A DNA stretch of 64,000 nucleotides, from contig NZ_JXSL01000034.1 of NCBI RefSeq assembly GCF_000829825.1, positions 1 to 64,000 on the forward strand. Reading direction: 5' to 3'. The position numbers and the translations under genes are program-made. The stretch's first letter is position 1, and each line of letters opens with the position of its first letter. Below, piece by piece: positions 9,954-18,590 of the stretch. The DNA comes from Paramagnetospirillum magnetotacticum MS-1 (lineage in GTDB: Bacteria; Pseudomonadota; Alphaproteobacteria; Rhodospirillales; Magnetospirillaceae). The notes under the pieces were generated by a model that worked only from the letters and a program-made list of their open reading frames with translations, had not been told where the DNA came from and made no database searches.

Positions 9954-10034
9954 CGACTATAAACGGAGAGTGGGGCGAAGCCGGGCGGGTCCGGTTCGTC
10001 TTGGGGTCAAGACCCTTGAGGAGCAGCGTTTTTC

Positions 10035-12074
10035 ATGGCGACCAAATCGACGAATACGGCCGAAGTTTCCGAGAACCAGGACGAGGCGATGGATGGCCCG
10101 CTGCTCGACACCCTGGGTGTCGCCGTCAAGAAGATGGTGGCCAAGGGCAAGGAGCGCGGCTACGTCACCTATGACGAGCTGAACGCCGCCATGCCCCCCG
10201 AGGAAGTGTCGTCCGAGCAGATCGAAGACACCATGGCCATGCTGTCCGAGCTGGGCATCAATGTGGTGGAAAGCGAAGAAGGCGAGGACAACGCCCCCGA
10301 AGCCGCCGAGGAAGAGGCCACCGAGACCGAGGGCTATTCCGGCGCCGGCAATGTGGACGAGGAAGACCTGGGCCGCACCGACGACCCGGTCCGCATGTAT
10401 CTGCGCGAAATGGGCTCGGTGGAACTGCTTTCGCGCGAGGGCGAAATCGCCATCGCCAAGCGCATCGAGGCCGGGCGCGAGATGATGATCGGCGGCATCT
10501 GCGAAAGCCCGCTGACGCTGCGCGCCGTGGTCGACTGGCATGACGCCCTGGTCGAGGGCAAGATGCTGCTGCGCGATATCATCGACCTGGACGCCACTTA
10601 TGGCGCCGATCCCGAGCCCGACGAGCTGGCCGAGGTGGAGGCCGAGGGCGTCGCCGCCGAGGAACCCGCCCCCGAAGCTGCAGTCGAAGCCAAGCCCGAA
10701 GGCGAGGCCAAACCCGAAGGCGCCGAAGGCGAGAAGGAAGAAGGCGCCGAGGGCGAAGGCGAGGTCGAGGGCGAGGCCGAGGGCGAGGCCGAGGAAGGCG
10801 AGGAGAATTCCATCTCTCTGGCCGCCATGGAAATCGAGCTGCTGCCCATCGTGCTCGAGACCTTCGAGGTCATCGCCGCCACCCATCACAAGCTGGAAAA
10901 AGTCCAGGACCAGCGCTTGGCCGCCCTGAACAAGGGCGAGGCGGTCACCCCCGCCATGGAAAAGAAATACGACAAGCTGAAGGCCGAGTTGGTCCGTCTG
11001 ATGGACGGCATCCATCTCAACAACGCCCGCATCGAACAGTTGGTCGAGCAGTTGAACGGCTTGAACCGCCGCCTGATGATGCAGGAAGGCCGTCTGCTGC
11101 GTCTGGCGGAAAGCTGCCGGGTCAAGCGCCAGGACTTCCTCGACGCCTATTACGGCTCGGAACTGGACCCCAACTGGCTGGAACAGGTGGCCCAACGCTC
11201 CAAGCAGTGGAAGGACTTCGCCGCCCGCCACGGCAAGGACGCCGCCGATATCCGCGCCACCATCGCCGAAATCTCGGGCGAGGCCGGGCTGCCCATCAGC
11301 GAATACCGCCGCATCGTCCAGACGGTGCAGCGCGGCGAACGCGAATCCAGCCGCGCCAAGAAGGAGATGATCGAGGCCAATCTGCGCCTGGTGATCTCCA
11401 TCGCCAAAAAGTACACCAATCGCGGCCTGCAGTTCCTGGACCTCATCCAGGAGGGCAATATCGGCCTGATGAAGGCGGTCGATAAGTTCGAATACCGCCG
11501 CGGCTACAAGTTCTCCACCTATGCCACCTGGTGGATCCGTCAGGCCATCACGCGCTCCATCGCCGATCAGGCCCGCACCATCCGCATTCCGGTGCACATG
11601 ATCGAGACCATCAACAAGCTGGTCCGCACCTCGCGCCAGATGCTGCACGAAATCGGCCGTGAGCCGACGCCGGAGGAACTGGCGGAAAAGCTGTCCATGC
11701 CCCTGGAGAAGGTCCGCAAGGTCCTGAAGATCGCCAAGGAGCCCATCAGCCTCGAGACCCCCATCGGCGACGAGGAAGACAGCCATCTGGGCGACTTCAT
11801 CGAGGACAAGAACGCCGTCCTGCCGCTGGACGCCGCCATCCAGGCGAATCTGCGCGAGACCACCACCCGCGTCCTGGCCAGCCTGACCCCGCGTGAGGAG
11901 CGTGTGCTGCGCATGCGTTTCGGCATCGGCATGAACACCGACCACACCCTGGAAGAGGTCGGCCAGCAGTTCAGCGTGACCCGCGAACGTATCCGCCAGA
12001 TCGAAGCCAAGGCGTTGCGCAAGCTCAAGCACCCGTCCCGGTCGCGCAAGCTGCGCTCGTTCCTGGACACCTAG
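10035..12074 (+). CDS. rpoD: Primary RNA polymerase sigma factor (sigma70)
   Basis: The housekeeping sigma factor is 679 residues long. Region 1.1 covers about 15-80 and region 1.2 about 115-150 ([18 protein letters not shown]). A large nonconserved region follows. Region 2 includes [19 protein letters not shown] and [12 protein letters not shown], which melt the -10 element. Regions 3 and 4 end with the -35-binding [17 protein letters not shown]. An unusual acidic low-complexity tract, mainly Glu, Ala and Gly, fills about 191-258 inside the nonconserved region. A GAGGAG ribosome-binding site precedes the ATG. Apart from the acidic tract the protein looks ordinary. Confidence 0.98.
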   Translation: MATKSTNTAEVSENQDEAMDGPLLDTLGVAVKKMVAKGKERGYVTYDELNAAMPPEEVSSEQIEDTMAMLSELGINVVESEEGEDNAPEAAEEEATETEGYSGAGNVDEEDLGRTDDPVRMYLREMGSVELLSREGEIAIAKRIEAGREMMIGGICESPLTLRAVVDWHDALVEGKMLLRDIIDLDATYGADPEPDELAEVEAEGVAAEEPAPEAAVEAKPEGEAKPEGAEGEKEEGAEGEGEVEGEAEGEAEEGEENSISLAAMEIELLPIVLETFEVIAATHHKLEKVQDQRLAALNKGEAVTPAMEKKYDKLKAELVRLMDGIHLNNARIEQLVEQLNGLNRRLMMQEGRLLRLAESCRVKRQDFLDAYYGSELDPNWLEQVAQRSKQWKDFAARHGKDAADIRATIAEISGEAGLPISEYRRIVQTVQRGERESSRAKKEMIEANLRLVISIAKKYTNRGLQFLDLIQEGNIGLMKAVDKFEYRRGYKFSTYATWWIRQAITRSIADQARTIRIPVHMIETINKLVRTSRQMLHEIGREPTPEELAEKLSMPLEKVRKVLKIAKEPISLETPIGDEEDSHLGDFIEDKNAVLPLDAAIQANLRETTTRVLASLTPREERVLRMRFGIGMNTDHTLEEVGQQFSVTRERIRQIEAKALRKLKHPSRSRKLRSFLDT

Positions 12075-12085
12075 ACTATCCCTCC

Positions 12086-12111
12086 CCCTCTCCCGCATTA
12101 GCGGGGGAGGG
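12086..12111 (+). terminator. Hairpin downstream of rpoD
   Basis: ccctctcccgc, loop atta, gcgggggaggg gives an 11-bp stem with one wobble pair 12 bases past the rpoD stop. It is followed by G-rich, not T-rich, sequence. It could be a Rho-type or weak terminator, or a dispersed palindromic repeat. Confidence 0.5.
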
Positions 12112-12223
12112 TTGGGGTGGGGGCTTTCGTGCTGATGAATCCGGGCTCCCGCCCGGACCCGGTTGGAGGCTTGCCTCCAAACCTCCATTCCCTATAAGCG
12201 AGCAAAAAGAGGGGTCTCCCCCC

Positions 12224-12251
12224 TTGCATTCATACGCGTCTCGGTTATGGT
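12224..12251 (+). promoter_or_regulatory. Promoter of the CAU tRNA
   Basis: TTGCAT (12224-12229), a 16-base spacer and TATGGT (12246-12251) lie so that transcription would begin a few bases before the mature tRNA 5' end at 12263. Confidence 0.6.
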
Positions 12252-12262
12252 CGCCCCAGGTG

Positions 12263-12338
12263 GGGCCTGTAGCTCAATGGTTAGAGCCGGCCGCTCATAA
12301 CGGTCTGGTTGCAGGTTCGAGTCCTGCCGGGCCCACCA
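12263..12338 (+). tRNA. tRNA with CAU anticodon, most likely tRNA-Ile2 (lysidine-modified); elongator tRNA-Met is the alternative
   Basis: This 76-nt cloverleaf has an encoded CCA end. The acceptor stem GGGCCTG pairs with CGGGCCC; the D arm is GCTC/GAGC; the anticodon stem GGCCG/CGGTC encloses the loop CTCATAA (anticodon CAT); the T arm is GCAGG TTCGAGT CCTGC. The short D loop, the C4-G69 and C5-G68 pairs and the general similarity to known tRNA-Ile2 favour the isoleucine tRNA whose C34 is changed to lysidine by TilS to read AUA. Sequence alone cannot prove the charging identity. Confidence 0.95.
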
Positions 12339-12363
12339 ATTTTCTCCGTCCCGCATCGCGCCC

Positions 12364-14505
12364 CTAAGGCGCCGTCTCCGGCTCCGCGCCTCGCAGCGTA
12401 AAGAGGAAGGTCGAGCCCTGTTCCGGCTGGGATTCGACCCAGATGATCCCGCCAAAGCGATGGACGATGCGGCGGCACAGCGTCAGGCCGATGCCGGTTC
12501 CCTCGCGCCCGCTGTCGGGACGCAGGCGCTGGAAAATCTCGAAGATCTTCTCGAAATAGTCCGCCTCGATTCCGATTCCGTTATCGGCCACGGCAAAACG
12601 CCACAGATCCGGCCCCTGAGCCACCGCGGTGATGCCGATCTCGATCGGCCGGGCCGGGTGCTTGTACTTCAAAGCATTCCCGATCAGGTTCTGGAACAGA
12701 CTGATCAGGTGGCTGGATTCAGCCATGACCACGGGCATGGGACCGATCTGGATCTCGGCTTCGGCCTCTTGCACCTCCAGCTTCAAATTCAACAGGGCGG
12801 CGTTTATGGCGTCACCCGCCGCTATGGGAGACAGGCTCCCGCTCTGCCGCGCCACGCGGGAATACTCCAACAGATCGGCGATCAGCTGCGACATCTGAAG
12901 CGAGCTTGCGACGATAAAGCCGATGAATTCGTCCGCGTCGGGATCCAGACGCCCCTTGTAGCGCCGCTCCAGCAACTGGGCATAGCTCACGACATTGCGC
13001 ACGGGCGTCTGCAAATCATGCGACGCCACATAGGCGAACTGCTCCAGATCGGTATTGGACTGGAGCAAAAGTTCGGTCTTGTCGCGCATGGCCTTTTCGC
13101 CGGCGCGGCGTTCGGAAATATCTTCCACCAGAGACCAGATGAAGGGCGTGCCGTCCTTGCCATGAACGATCATCCCCAGAAGACGGACCGGAACGGTGGA
13201 GCCGTCCTTGCGGATATAGTCCTTCTCATAGGGGCCGTAACGCCCCGTGGTGTTGAGGGCTTCCAGTTGCGCCGCCTCCTGCTCACGGTAGTGCGGCGGA
13301 GTCAGGCGCCAGTAGTCCAGCGACAAAAGTTCCTGTCCCTCGTATCCGGTGATCTTCAAATATGCGGAGTTGAACTCCACGAAACTGCCGTCGAGCCGAT
13401 TCAAGGCAATCCCTAGGGGCGAAAGCTCGAACAGGCCCCGCAGTTTGGCCTCCTTCTCCGCCAGGGCTTCGGCGGCCTTGGTGCCATCGGTGATACGGCG
13501 ATGAATGATCAGCATGCCGATGGCGACCATGAGGCTCATCACGCCGCCGAACAGCGCGAACCTCAGGCTGTTTCCCCGCCACTGACTGAGATAGTCCGCC
13601 TCGGACATGCCCACCAGAATGACGTAGGGATAATGCCCAATGCGCCGCACATGGGCGGTTCGGCGAACGCCGTCCACCACGGAATCATAGCTGTACTGGG
13701 TTTCAGGAACGCCCGAGGCGATGATCTGGCGCAATGGCGCGGATATCATCACTTTGCCTGTGGGGTCGTCGGGACCCGGCGTGGCGGGGTAACGGGCCGC
13801 CATGCGAAAGCTGGTGTGGTAAAGGGCGACGGTCCCTCCCGCTCCCAAATCCAGGGCGGTATAGCCATCCAACAAATTCTTGACCGGGATGCCCTGCCAG
13901 ATGACCCCGGCGAAGGAGCCGTCGGGATTGGCGAGCCGCCGCCCGAGGCGGATCAGCCATTGCTTCGATGTGGGCCCCAGAATGGGCTCGGACACGACCA
14001 GACCGGCATCCGGATTGTCACGGAGAAGCTTGAAATCCTCGGCCTGGGAGTTGTCTCCTCCCCGGCTGGCCACATTGCTGACGGCATAGCGAAGCCGCCC
14101 ATCCGGACCATAGATGCGAAAGCCAGTCAGGTTGGGATAGCGGGCGTCGTGCTTGAGCAGGAAGGCATTGATGGCGGCCTCGTCCTCCCGCCCGGACGCC
14201 ATTTGGCGGGCAAACTCGTCACCGATGGTGAGCAGGGATTTATCGACAAGATCGATTGTGTCAAAGAACTGATTGGCAAGAATCTTCGACAGATTGGTCG
14301 TGGCCACTTCCGCCGTGCGATAGGCGTCCGCCCGGCTTTGCAGAACCGCCCAGCCGGTCATCACCGCGATAAGCAGGATGACGCCTCCCCCGACCGCCAG
14401 CACGGACGCTACGCGCGAACTTCCGGCATTGCCTTTTGTCAGCCCCTCCAAACGCGCCCCCCGGCTTGTCTTGCCCCAAAGATGCTGTGCCAATGCCTCA
14501 ATCAC
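12364..14505 (-). CDS. Membrane sensor histidine kinase with extracytoplasmic PDC-like sensor and PAS domain
   Basis: This hybrid of extracytoplasmic and cytoplasmic sensing is about 713 residues from the chosen start. Transmembrane helix 1 spans about 32-56. An extracytoplasmic PDC/Cache-like domain occupies about 60-305 (ISAPLRQIIASG, YPYVILVGMSEADYL). Helix 2 is at about 312-335 and a PAS domain with PAC at about 355-465. The HisKA phosphoacceptor is H496 (in YVASHDLQTPVRN). The HATPase has an N box (NLIGNALKY, 606-614), a G1 box (DNGIGIE, 641-647) and a G2 box (GTGIGLT). No receiver domain and no adjacent regulator gene are present, so it is an orphan kinase. The start is uncertain: a GTG at 14505 lies downstream of the 14566-14598 terminator but has a weak ribosome-binding site, and the frame stays open further upstream. 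Confidence 0.85.
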   Translation of the reverse strand: MIEALAQHLWGKTSRGARLEGLTKGNAGSSRVASVLAVGGGVILLIAVMTGWAVLQSRADAYRTAEVATTNLSKILANQFFDTIDLVDKSLLTIGDEFARQMASGREDEAAINAFLLKHDARYPNLTGFRIYGPDGRLRYAVSNVASRGGDNSQAEDFKLLRDNPDAGLVVSEPILGPTSKQWLIRLGRRLANPDGSFAGVIWQGIPVKNLLDGYTALDLGAGGTVALYHTSFRMAARYPATPGPDDPTGKVMISAPLRQIIASGVPETQYSYDSVVDGVRRTAHVRRIGHYPYVILVGMSEADYLSQWRGNSLRFALFGGVMSLMVAIGMLIIHRRITDGTKAAEALAEKEAKLRGLFELSPLGIALNRLDGSFVEFNSAYLKITGYEGQELLSLDYWRLTPPHYREQEAAQLEALNTTGRYGPYEKDYIRKDGSTVPVRLLGMIVHGKDGTPFIWSLVEDISERRAGEKAMRDKTELLLQSNTDLEQFAYVASHDLQTPVRNVVSYAQLLERRYKGRLDPDADEFIGFIVASSLQMSQLIADLLEYSRVARQSGSLSPIAAGDAINAALLNLKLEVQEAEAEIQIGPMPVVMAESSHLISLFQNLIGNALKYKHPARPIEIGITAVAQGPDLWRFAVADNGIGIEADYFEKIFEIFQRLRPDSGREGTGIGLTLCRRIVHRFGGIIWVESQPEQGSTFLFTLRGAEPETAP

Positions 14506-14565
14506 CCAGTCTATACCAAAATGGACATCACCAGTTGAAGAGGACTTTTCCCTCTCGCCACGACA

Positions 14566-14598
14566 AAAACCCCCGCCCGGCATCCCGGCGGGGGTTTT
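14566..14598 (-). terminator. Strong intrinsic terminator downstream of flbT
   Basis: aaaacccccgcc, a nine-base loop and ggcgggggtttt form a 12-bp stem flanked by A and T tracts, so it can work in both directions. On the minus strand it follows flbT by about 30 bases and separates it from the histidine kinase gene. Confidence 0.85.
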
Positions 14599-14629
14599 AC
14601 TGATCAGCACGGCCCGTCGGGGCGCGGCG

Positions 14630-15055
14630 CTATTCCTGGACGACGGAATCCTCGGCCGCCGCGGCCATCTGCAGCGAACCCAGCAGCTTGGTCTCGTGAT
14701 CAAGCAGGTGGCGGGTCGACTTCAACGCCTTGTAGTAATGGCCGTCGGCCACCGCCTCGGAAATCTCGTCCTTGATGGAGGCGGCACTGGGACAGGCCTC
14801 CACATAGCTGTCGAGATAGTGGTGGAACATGCGCAGATATTCGCCGCGCTTGGTCGGAAAGATATAAGCGCATTGCAAGGCGAAATAGACCCGAGACGCC
14901 GGAGTCACGCTGTCGGAATCGGACAGGATTTCCTTCTGACGCAGGATCGAGCAGTCATTCAGCACCCGCACCTTGGTGTTGGAACTGGCATTTTCCAGCA
15001 CCGCGCCGTTGATGATGAGCTTCTCGCCCGGCTTCAGGTCGATAATAAGCGGCAA
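14630..15055 (-). CDS. flbT: Flagellin synthesis repressor FlbT
   Basis: This 141-residue protein begins MPLIIDLKPGEKLIINGAVL and matches FlbT. In Caulobacter that protein binds the 5' leader of flagellin mRNA and blocks translation until the hook-basal body is complete. The conserved segments VLNDCSILRQKEIL and YFALQCAYIF are present and the length is normal. Alphaproteobacterial flbT often sits beside flaF and flagellin genes, but here its neighbours are unrelated and a strong terminator follows, so it is probably expressed alone. No signal peptide or membrane segment is seen. Confidence 0.93.
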   Translation of the reverse strand: MPLIIDLKPGEKLIINGAVLENASSNTKVRVLNDCSILRQKEILSDSDSVTPASRVYFALQCAYIFPTKRGEYLRMFHHYLDSYVEACPSAASIKDEISEAVADGHYYKALKSTRHLLDHETKLLGSLQMAAAAEDSVVQE

Positions 15056-15167
15056 CGCAACGCACTCCGTTCATTCCTGGCCGCGACAATGGCACCAAGC
15101 GCCCCGTCGGACAACCACCGGCAAGTATGGCCTGACCGCTGGTCGAAGCCCTACTGCTAAATTTAGG

Positions 15168-15770
15168 TCACCAGCCGCCTTTTTCCAGCCAAGCCCCCAC
15201 CATCCATAAACGGTCGGCGCCCCAAAAGCCTTCGCCATCCACCAGAAAAAAGGGCGAGCCGAACACACCCTTGGCGATGGCGGCCTCGGTTTCCTCCTTG
15301 AGACGCCCCTTCCACTGGGGCGACTGGATGGCGGCGGCCATTTCAGCCGGGTCGATGCCCAGCGGCACGCCCAGGGCGCAGGCGACCTCCGGGTTGGAGA
15401 TATCCATATTCTCGGCGAAAAAGGCGAGAAAGACCGCCCGCGCATAGCTCCTGGCCAGACCCTTGTCCTTGGAGTCAAGCCACCAGAATGCCCGCGATGG
15501 GGGAAGGGCGGGAACCGGAAAGGGATCGGGAAAGCGGTAGGGGGCGCCCATCAGCCGCGCCGTGCGTTCCCAGTCGCGGCGGGAATAGGCGCCCTTCAGC
15601 GGCTGGTCCACCAAGGGCAGGTTGCCAGAGGCCTTGAAGGCCGAGCCGATCATGATCGGCTTCCACTCCACCTCGCGGCCGAAAGCGGCCACCAGTTCGT
15701 CCACTTCCAGCGACGCGAAATAGCCGTAAGGCGAGGAGAAATCGAAATAGAACTCCACCGGCGCAGCCAT
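15168..15770 (-). CDS. 2-hydroxychromene-2-carboxylate isomerase-like (DsbA/GST-kappa fold) protein
   Basis: This 200-residue thioredoxin-fold protein opens with PVEFYFDFSSPYGYFAS. The catalytic serine of the HCCA isomerase/GST kappa family lies in that SSPYGY motif in place of the CxxC of DsbA. The C-terminal GVFGSPFFLVDGEGFWGADRL matches the family's cis-Pro segment. Known members use glutathione to isomerise naphthalene-pathway intermediates, but many homologues have unknown substrates. No other aromatic degradation gene is nearby, so the real substrate is open. It starts nine bases after the SDR gene and is probably co-transcribed with it. Confidence 0.88.
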   Translation of the reverse strand: MAAPVEFYFDFSSPYGYFASLEVDELVAAFGREVEWKPIMIGSAFKASGNLPLVDQPLKGAYSRRDWERTARLMGAPYRFPDPFPVPALPPSRAFWWLDSKDKGLARSYARAVFLAFFAENMDISNPEVACALGVPLGIDPAEMAAAIQSPQWKGRLKEETEAAIAKGVFGSPFFLVDGEGFWGADRLWMVGAWLEKGGW

Positions 15771-15779
15771 GACCTACTC

Positions 15780-16448
15780 CTACCAGGCGAGATGGGAGCC
15801 ATCGTAATGGATGAAGGCGCCGCTGTCCCCTTCCGTCAGTTCGGCCATGACCTTGACCATGCCCGCCACAGCGGTTGCGGCCTCCAGCGGTGCGCTGGGC
15901 CCGCCCATATCGGTGCGCACCCAGCCGGGCGACAGAGCCACGGTGAGAATGCCGCGCGGCCCCAGGTCGATGGCCAGGTTCTTGATCACCATGTTCAGCG
16001 TCGCCTTGGCGGCACGATAGGCGTAGGAGCCGCCTGACGTGTTGTCGGACATGGCGCCCATCTTGGACGACACCGCCGCGATGATCTTGCGTCCCGTCAG
16101 TTGGTCGGCGAAGGCTTCGGCCAGTTTCAGGGGCGCCAGACTATCCACGGCGACCACCTTCATGAACCCGGCCGGGTCGACGGCGCCGAAGGACTGGTTC
16201 TCGCCATAGATGCCCGCATTGTTGAGCACGATGTCGATTCCGACCCCAGCCAGCGAGGCTTTCAGCCGCGCCACCTGGGCCGGGTCGGCCACGTCGCAGA
16301 CATAGACCTCGCCGCCAGCCTCGGACAGGGCGCGCCCCGCCATGGGATCGCGCACCGTGCCCAGCACCCGCCATCCCATGGCCGCGTATTGCCGGGCGAA
16401 TTCAAGCCCCATGCCGCGATTGGCGCCTGTGATCAAGATGGTGGGCAA
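15780..16448 (-). CDS. Short-chain dehydrogenase/reductase (SDR) family oxidoreductase
   Basis: A classical SDR of 222 residues. The N-terminal Rossmann motif TGANRGMG (7-14) binds NAD(P). NNAG follows beta-strand 4. The catalytic Ser (VSSKMG) and the YxxxK pair (YRAAK) are present, and the post-catalytic LSPGWVRTDMGG loop is typical. It resembles C-factor/csgA-like SDRs, but the substrate cannot be told. It lies between RidA and the HCCA-isomerase-like gene on the same strand. A double palindrome separates it from ridA. Confidence 0.92.
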   Translation of the reverse strand: MPTILITGANRGMGLEFARQYAAMGWRVLGTVRDPMAGRALSEAGGEVYVCDVADPAQVARLKASLAGVGIDIVLNNAGIYGENQSFGAVDPAGFMKVVAVDSLAPLKLAEAFADQLTGRKIIAAVSSKMGAMSDNTSGGSYAYRAAKATLNMVIKNLAIDLGPRGILTVALSPGWVRTDMGGPSAPLEAATAVAGMVKVMAELTEGDSGAFIHYDGSHLAW

Positions 16449-16484
16449 GGCGCGCTCCTCCCTCGTCTCTCGCTGCGAAAATGG

Positions 16485-16551
16485 ATGCCCGGATCAAGTC
16501 CGGGCATGACGAAACTCAAAATCCTCGTCATTGCCGGGCCTGACCCGGCAA
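16485..16551. repeat. Two tandem palindromes in the ridA-SDR spacer
   Basis: Hairpin 1 is atgcccgga, tcaag, tccgggcat (16485-16507). Hairpin 2 is ttgccggg, cctga, cccggcaa (16531-16551). They have the look of dispersed REP-like elements of alphaproteobacteria. They may also weaken transcription from ridA into the SDR gene. Confidence 0.8.
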
Positions 16552-16566
16552 TCCAGAACCAGAGGA

Positions 16567-16941
16567 CTACGCCTTGAGCGCGGTGACCTCGATTTCCACC
16601 TTCATACGCGGATCGACCAGACCGCAGACGATGGTGGTGTTGGCCGGGCGGATGCCCTTGAAGGCCTTGCCCAGCACGGGGGCGATCTGCTCGAAGAAGG
16701 CGGCTTCGGTGATATAGGCCTTGACCCGCACCACGTCCTTCAGCGACGAACCGGCCTGTTCCAGGGCGCCCGCGATGGTGGCGATGCACTGCTCGGCCTG
16801 GGCGACGACACCATCGGCGATCTGGCCATCCTTGAAGCCCGACGTACCGGAGACGAACACCCAGGGGTCCTGGGCCACGGCGCGGGAATAGCCAGCCACT
16901 TCCTCGAACGAGGAACCGGAGGAGATCAGCTTACGGGTCAT
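16567..16941 (-). CDS. RidA (YjgF/YER057c/UK114) family protein
   Basis: This 124-residue trimeric-type RidA protein, in the family that deaminates reactive enamine/imine intermediates, ends with the characteristic RPANTTIVCGLVDPRMKVEIEVTA. The active-site arginine conserved in true RidA (before PAN) is present as R-P-A-N. The FVSGTSGFKDG and RVKAYITE segments also fit. It is cytoplasmic. It sits 53 bases downstream of the DUF1491 gene on the same strand. Confidence 0.93.
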   Translation of the reverse strand: MTRKLISSGSSFEEVAGYSRAVAQDPWVFVSGTSGFKDGQIADGVVAQAEQCIATIAGALEQAGSSLKDVVRVKAYITEAAFFEQIAPVLGKAFKGIRPANTTIVCGLVDPRMKVEIEVTALKA

Positions 16942-16994
16942 GGTACGGTCCTTAAAGTCAAATGATGGAAGACAGCTTCATAGCGTATTTGAGG

Positions 16995-17339
16995 TCAGCC
17001 CGCCAAGATGCGCTCGAGGAACGGAACCCGGCCCTCGCGGTCCTCCACCTCCAGCACCCAGAGATCGGAATCGATGTCGCGCTGGCGGCGGATATAGATG
17101 TCGGCCTGATCCTCGGGCACCGGATCGGCGCCGGTGGCGCGCAGCCAAGCCGCCTCGCCCGCTCCGTCCCTGACCTGGGTGAAAACCTCGCATCCCATGG
17201 CGCCGCGATTGAGCTTGATCAGCACGGCCCCCGCATCCTCGTCGCCCTTGGCGACCACGAAGGCCGGAATGGCCAGAACGGAACAGCGGCGGATAGTGGC
17301 ATGAACCCACAACTTGGCCTTCAGGCGGGGCTCGCTCAC
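16995..17339 (-). CDS. DUF1491 family protein
   Basis: This 114-residue protein matches the alphaproteobacterial DUF1491 family, with EPRLKAKLWVHATIRRC near the start, GDEDAGAVLIKLNR in the middle and RDIDSDLWVLEVEDREGR near the end. The function is unknown. It is soluble with no signal peptide. Its start codon overlaps the stop of the CNG channel gene by four bases (ATGA), so translation of the two is probably coupled. Confidence 0.88.
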   Translation of the reverse strand: MSEPRLKAKLWVHATIRRCSVLAIPAFVVAKGDEDAGAVLIKLNRGAMGCEVFTQVRDGAGEAAWLRATGADPVPEDQADIYIRRQRDIDSDLWVLEVEDREGRVPFLERILAG

Positions 17340-18505
17340 ACCGGTTCCTTTTCCTTGGCGTCATGAGCCTTGTCGGCCTGGGCCATGCGGGACCGGGCGG
17401 TCTCCCAGATGACCTCCAGCAGGGCATGGTCGTGGGCGACGAATTTGTGGAAGTCGCGCGCATCCAGGATCAGCAACTGGCAGCGGCTGACCGCCTTGAC
17501 CGTCGCCGTCCGGGGACAGCGCTCGATCAGGGCGATCTCGCCGAAGAAGTCGCCGTTCTTCAAGATGAAGGTCCCGGCCTTGCCCTTGACCTCCACCTGT
17601 CCGCTGACGATGAAGTACATGCATTCGCCGGTATCGCCCTCGCGCATCAGGACTTCGCCCTTGATGGCCCGCGACAGCTTCAGCAGGCCTGCGATCTCAG
17701 CGATCTGGCTGGCCTGCAAGCGCTGGAAAAACGGCACCTTGGCCACCAGATGCCATGTGGACACGAAGTTCTGGCGCTTCATCTCCTCGGCGAAGCCGGA
17801 CGCCAGGATCGAGGCGGGCAGCGCGAACATACACAGGCCCAAGACCGCCACCACGCTGCCGAACAGCTTGCCCAGCGGCGTGATGGGCACCACGTCGCCA
17901 AAGCCCACCGTCGACAGGGTGACGATGGCCCACCACATGGCGGCGGGCACGCTGGCCAGGGCGGGATTGGCGGCGCGCTCGACGAAATAGATCACCGTCG
18001 AGGCCGAAATGGCCAGGATCAGCATGATGAACAACGAAGCCAGCAGCGGGCGCAATTCATGCAGCACCACCACGCCCAGGGTCTCCAGGGCGGGGGAATA
18101 GCGTGCAAGTTTGAGAAAGCGCAAAATGCCAAACACCGTCTCGCCGTCATGGGGCATCAGGGCCGTGGCTTCGCCCACTAGAAACGGCACGACCGCCAGG
18201 AAATCGAAGATGCCATAGGGCGACAGGGCGTAACCGGCCAGGGCCGCCATGCCCGATTCCCCCTCCGCCCTCTGGGACCAGGCGACCAGCAGCCGCAAGA
18301 TGTAATCGAGGGACAAGATCACCAGGAACAGCCCGCCCGCCCCCGACACGATTCCTTCGAATCCGATCCAGGCGTCAGGCACCGTATCGACGATGGCGAT
18401 GGTGGTGGACAGCACGATGCAAACCACCAGGATCCCCCGGTAGACCACGGCACGCATGGAGGGAAACGGCCCCTCTCCCACCAAACCATACAGCCAGTTG
18501 ATCAT
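17336..18505 (-). CDS. Six-helix cyclic-nucleotide-gated potassium channel
   Basis: This 389-residue membrane channel has transmembrane helices over about residues 20-235 and a pore with the K+ selectivity filter TVGFGD (199-204). A C-terminal cyclic-nucleotide-binding domain (about 255-365) follows. Its phosphate-binding cassette FGEIALIERCPRTATV (321-336) is intact, including E323 and R332. The S4 region (GILRFLKLARYSP) carries few positive charges, so gating is probably by ligand rather than voltage. It resembles the bacterial channels MlotiK1 and the Magnetospirillum channel described as MmaK, from memory. I chose the ATG at 18505, preceded by GGGGGAG; the frame is open upstream. It overlaps DUF1491 by four bases. 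Confidence 0.92.
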   Translation of the reverse strand: MINWLYGLVGEGPFPSMRAVVYRGILVVCIVLSTTIAIVDTVPDAWIGFEGIVSGAGGLFLVILSLDYILRLLVAWSQRAEGESGMAALAGYALSPYGIFDFLAVVPFLVGEATALMPHDGETVFGILRFLKLARYSPALETLGVVVLHELRPLLASLFIMLILAISASTVIYFVERAANPALASVPAAMWWAIVTLSTVGFGDVVPITPLGKLFGSVVAVLGLCMFALPASILASGFAEEMKRQNFVSTWHLVAKVPFFQRLQASQIAEIAGLLKLSRAIKGEVLMREGDTGECMYFIVSGQVEVKGKAGTFILKNGDFFGEIALIERCPRTATVKAVSRCQLLILDARDFHKFVAHDHALLEVIWETARSRMAQADKAHDAKEKEPV

Positions 18506-18590
18506 GGCTCCCCCTTTTGATCCGCCGATACTATAGCGGTACCGTAACAAGGGCGCATCGTCGGAATTGCGATGAATATTGAGAAGATCC

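Noticed and set aside
9957-12188. A 743-codon minus-strand frame opposite rpoD
   Set aside because: It covers the whole of rpoD in reverse, with composition typical of GC-rich antisense frames.
14506-14703. N-terminal extension of the histidine kinase frame
   Set aside because: It runs through the flbT terminator and into the end of flbT, and shows no homology pattern.
16485-16551. Possible CRISPR-like repeat pair
   Set aside because: There are only two hairpins with different sequences and no spacers of constant length.
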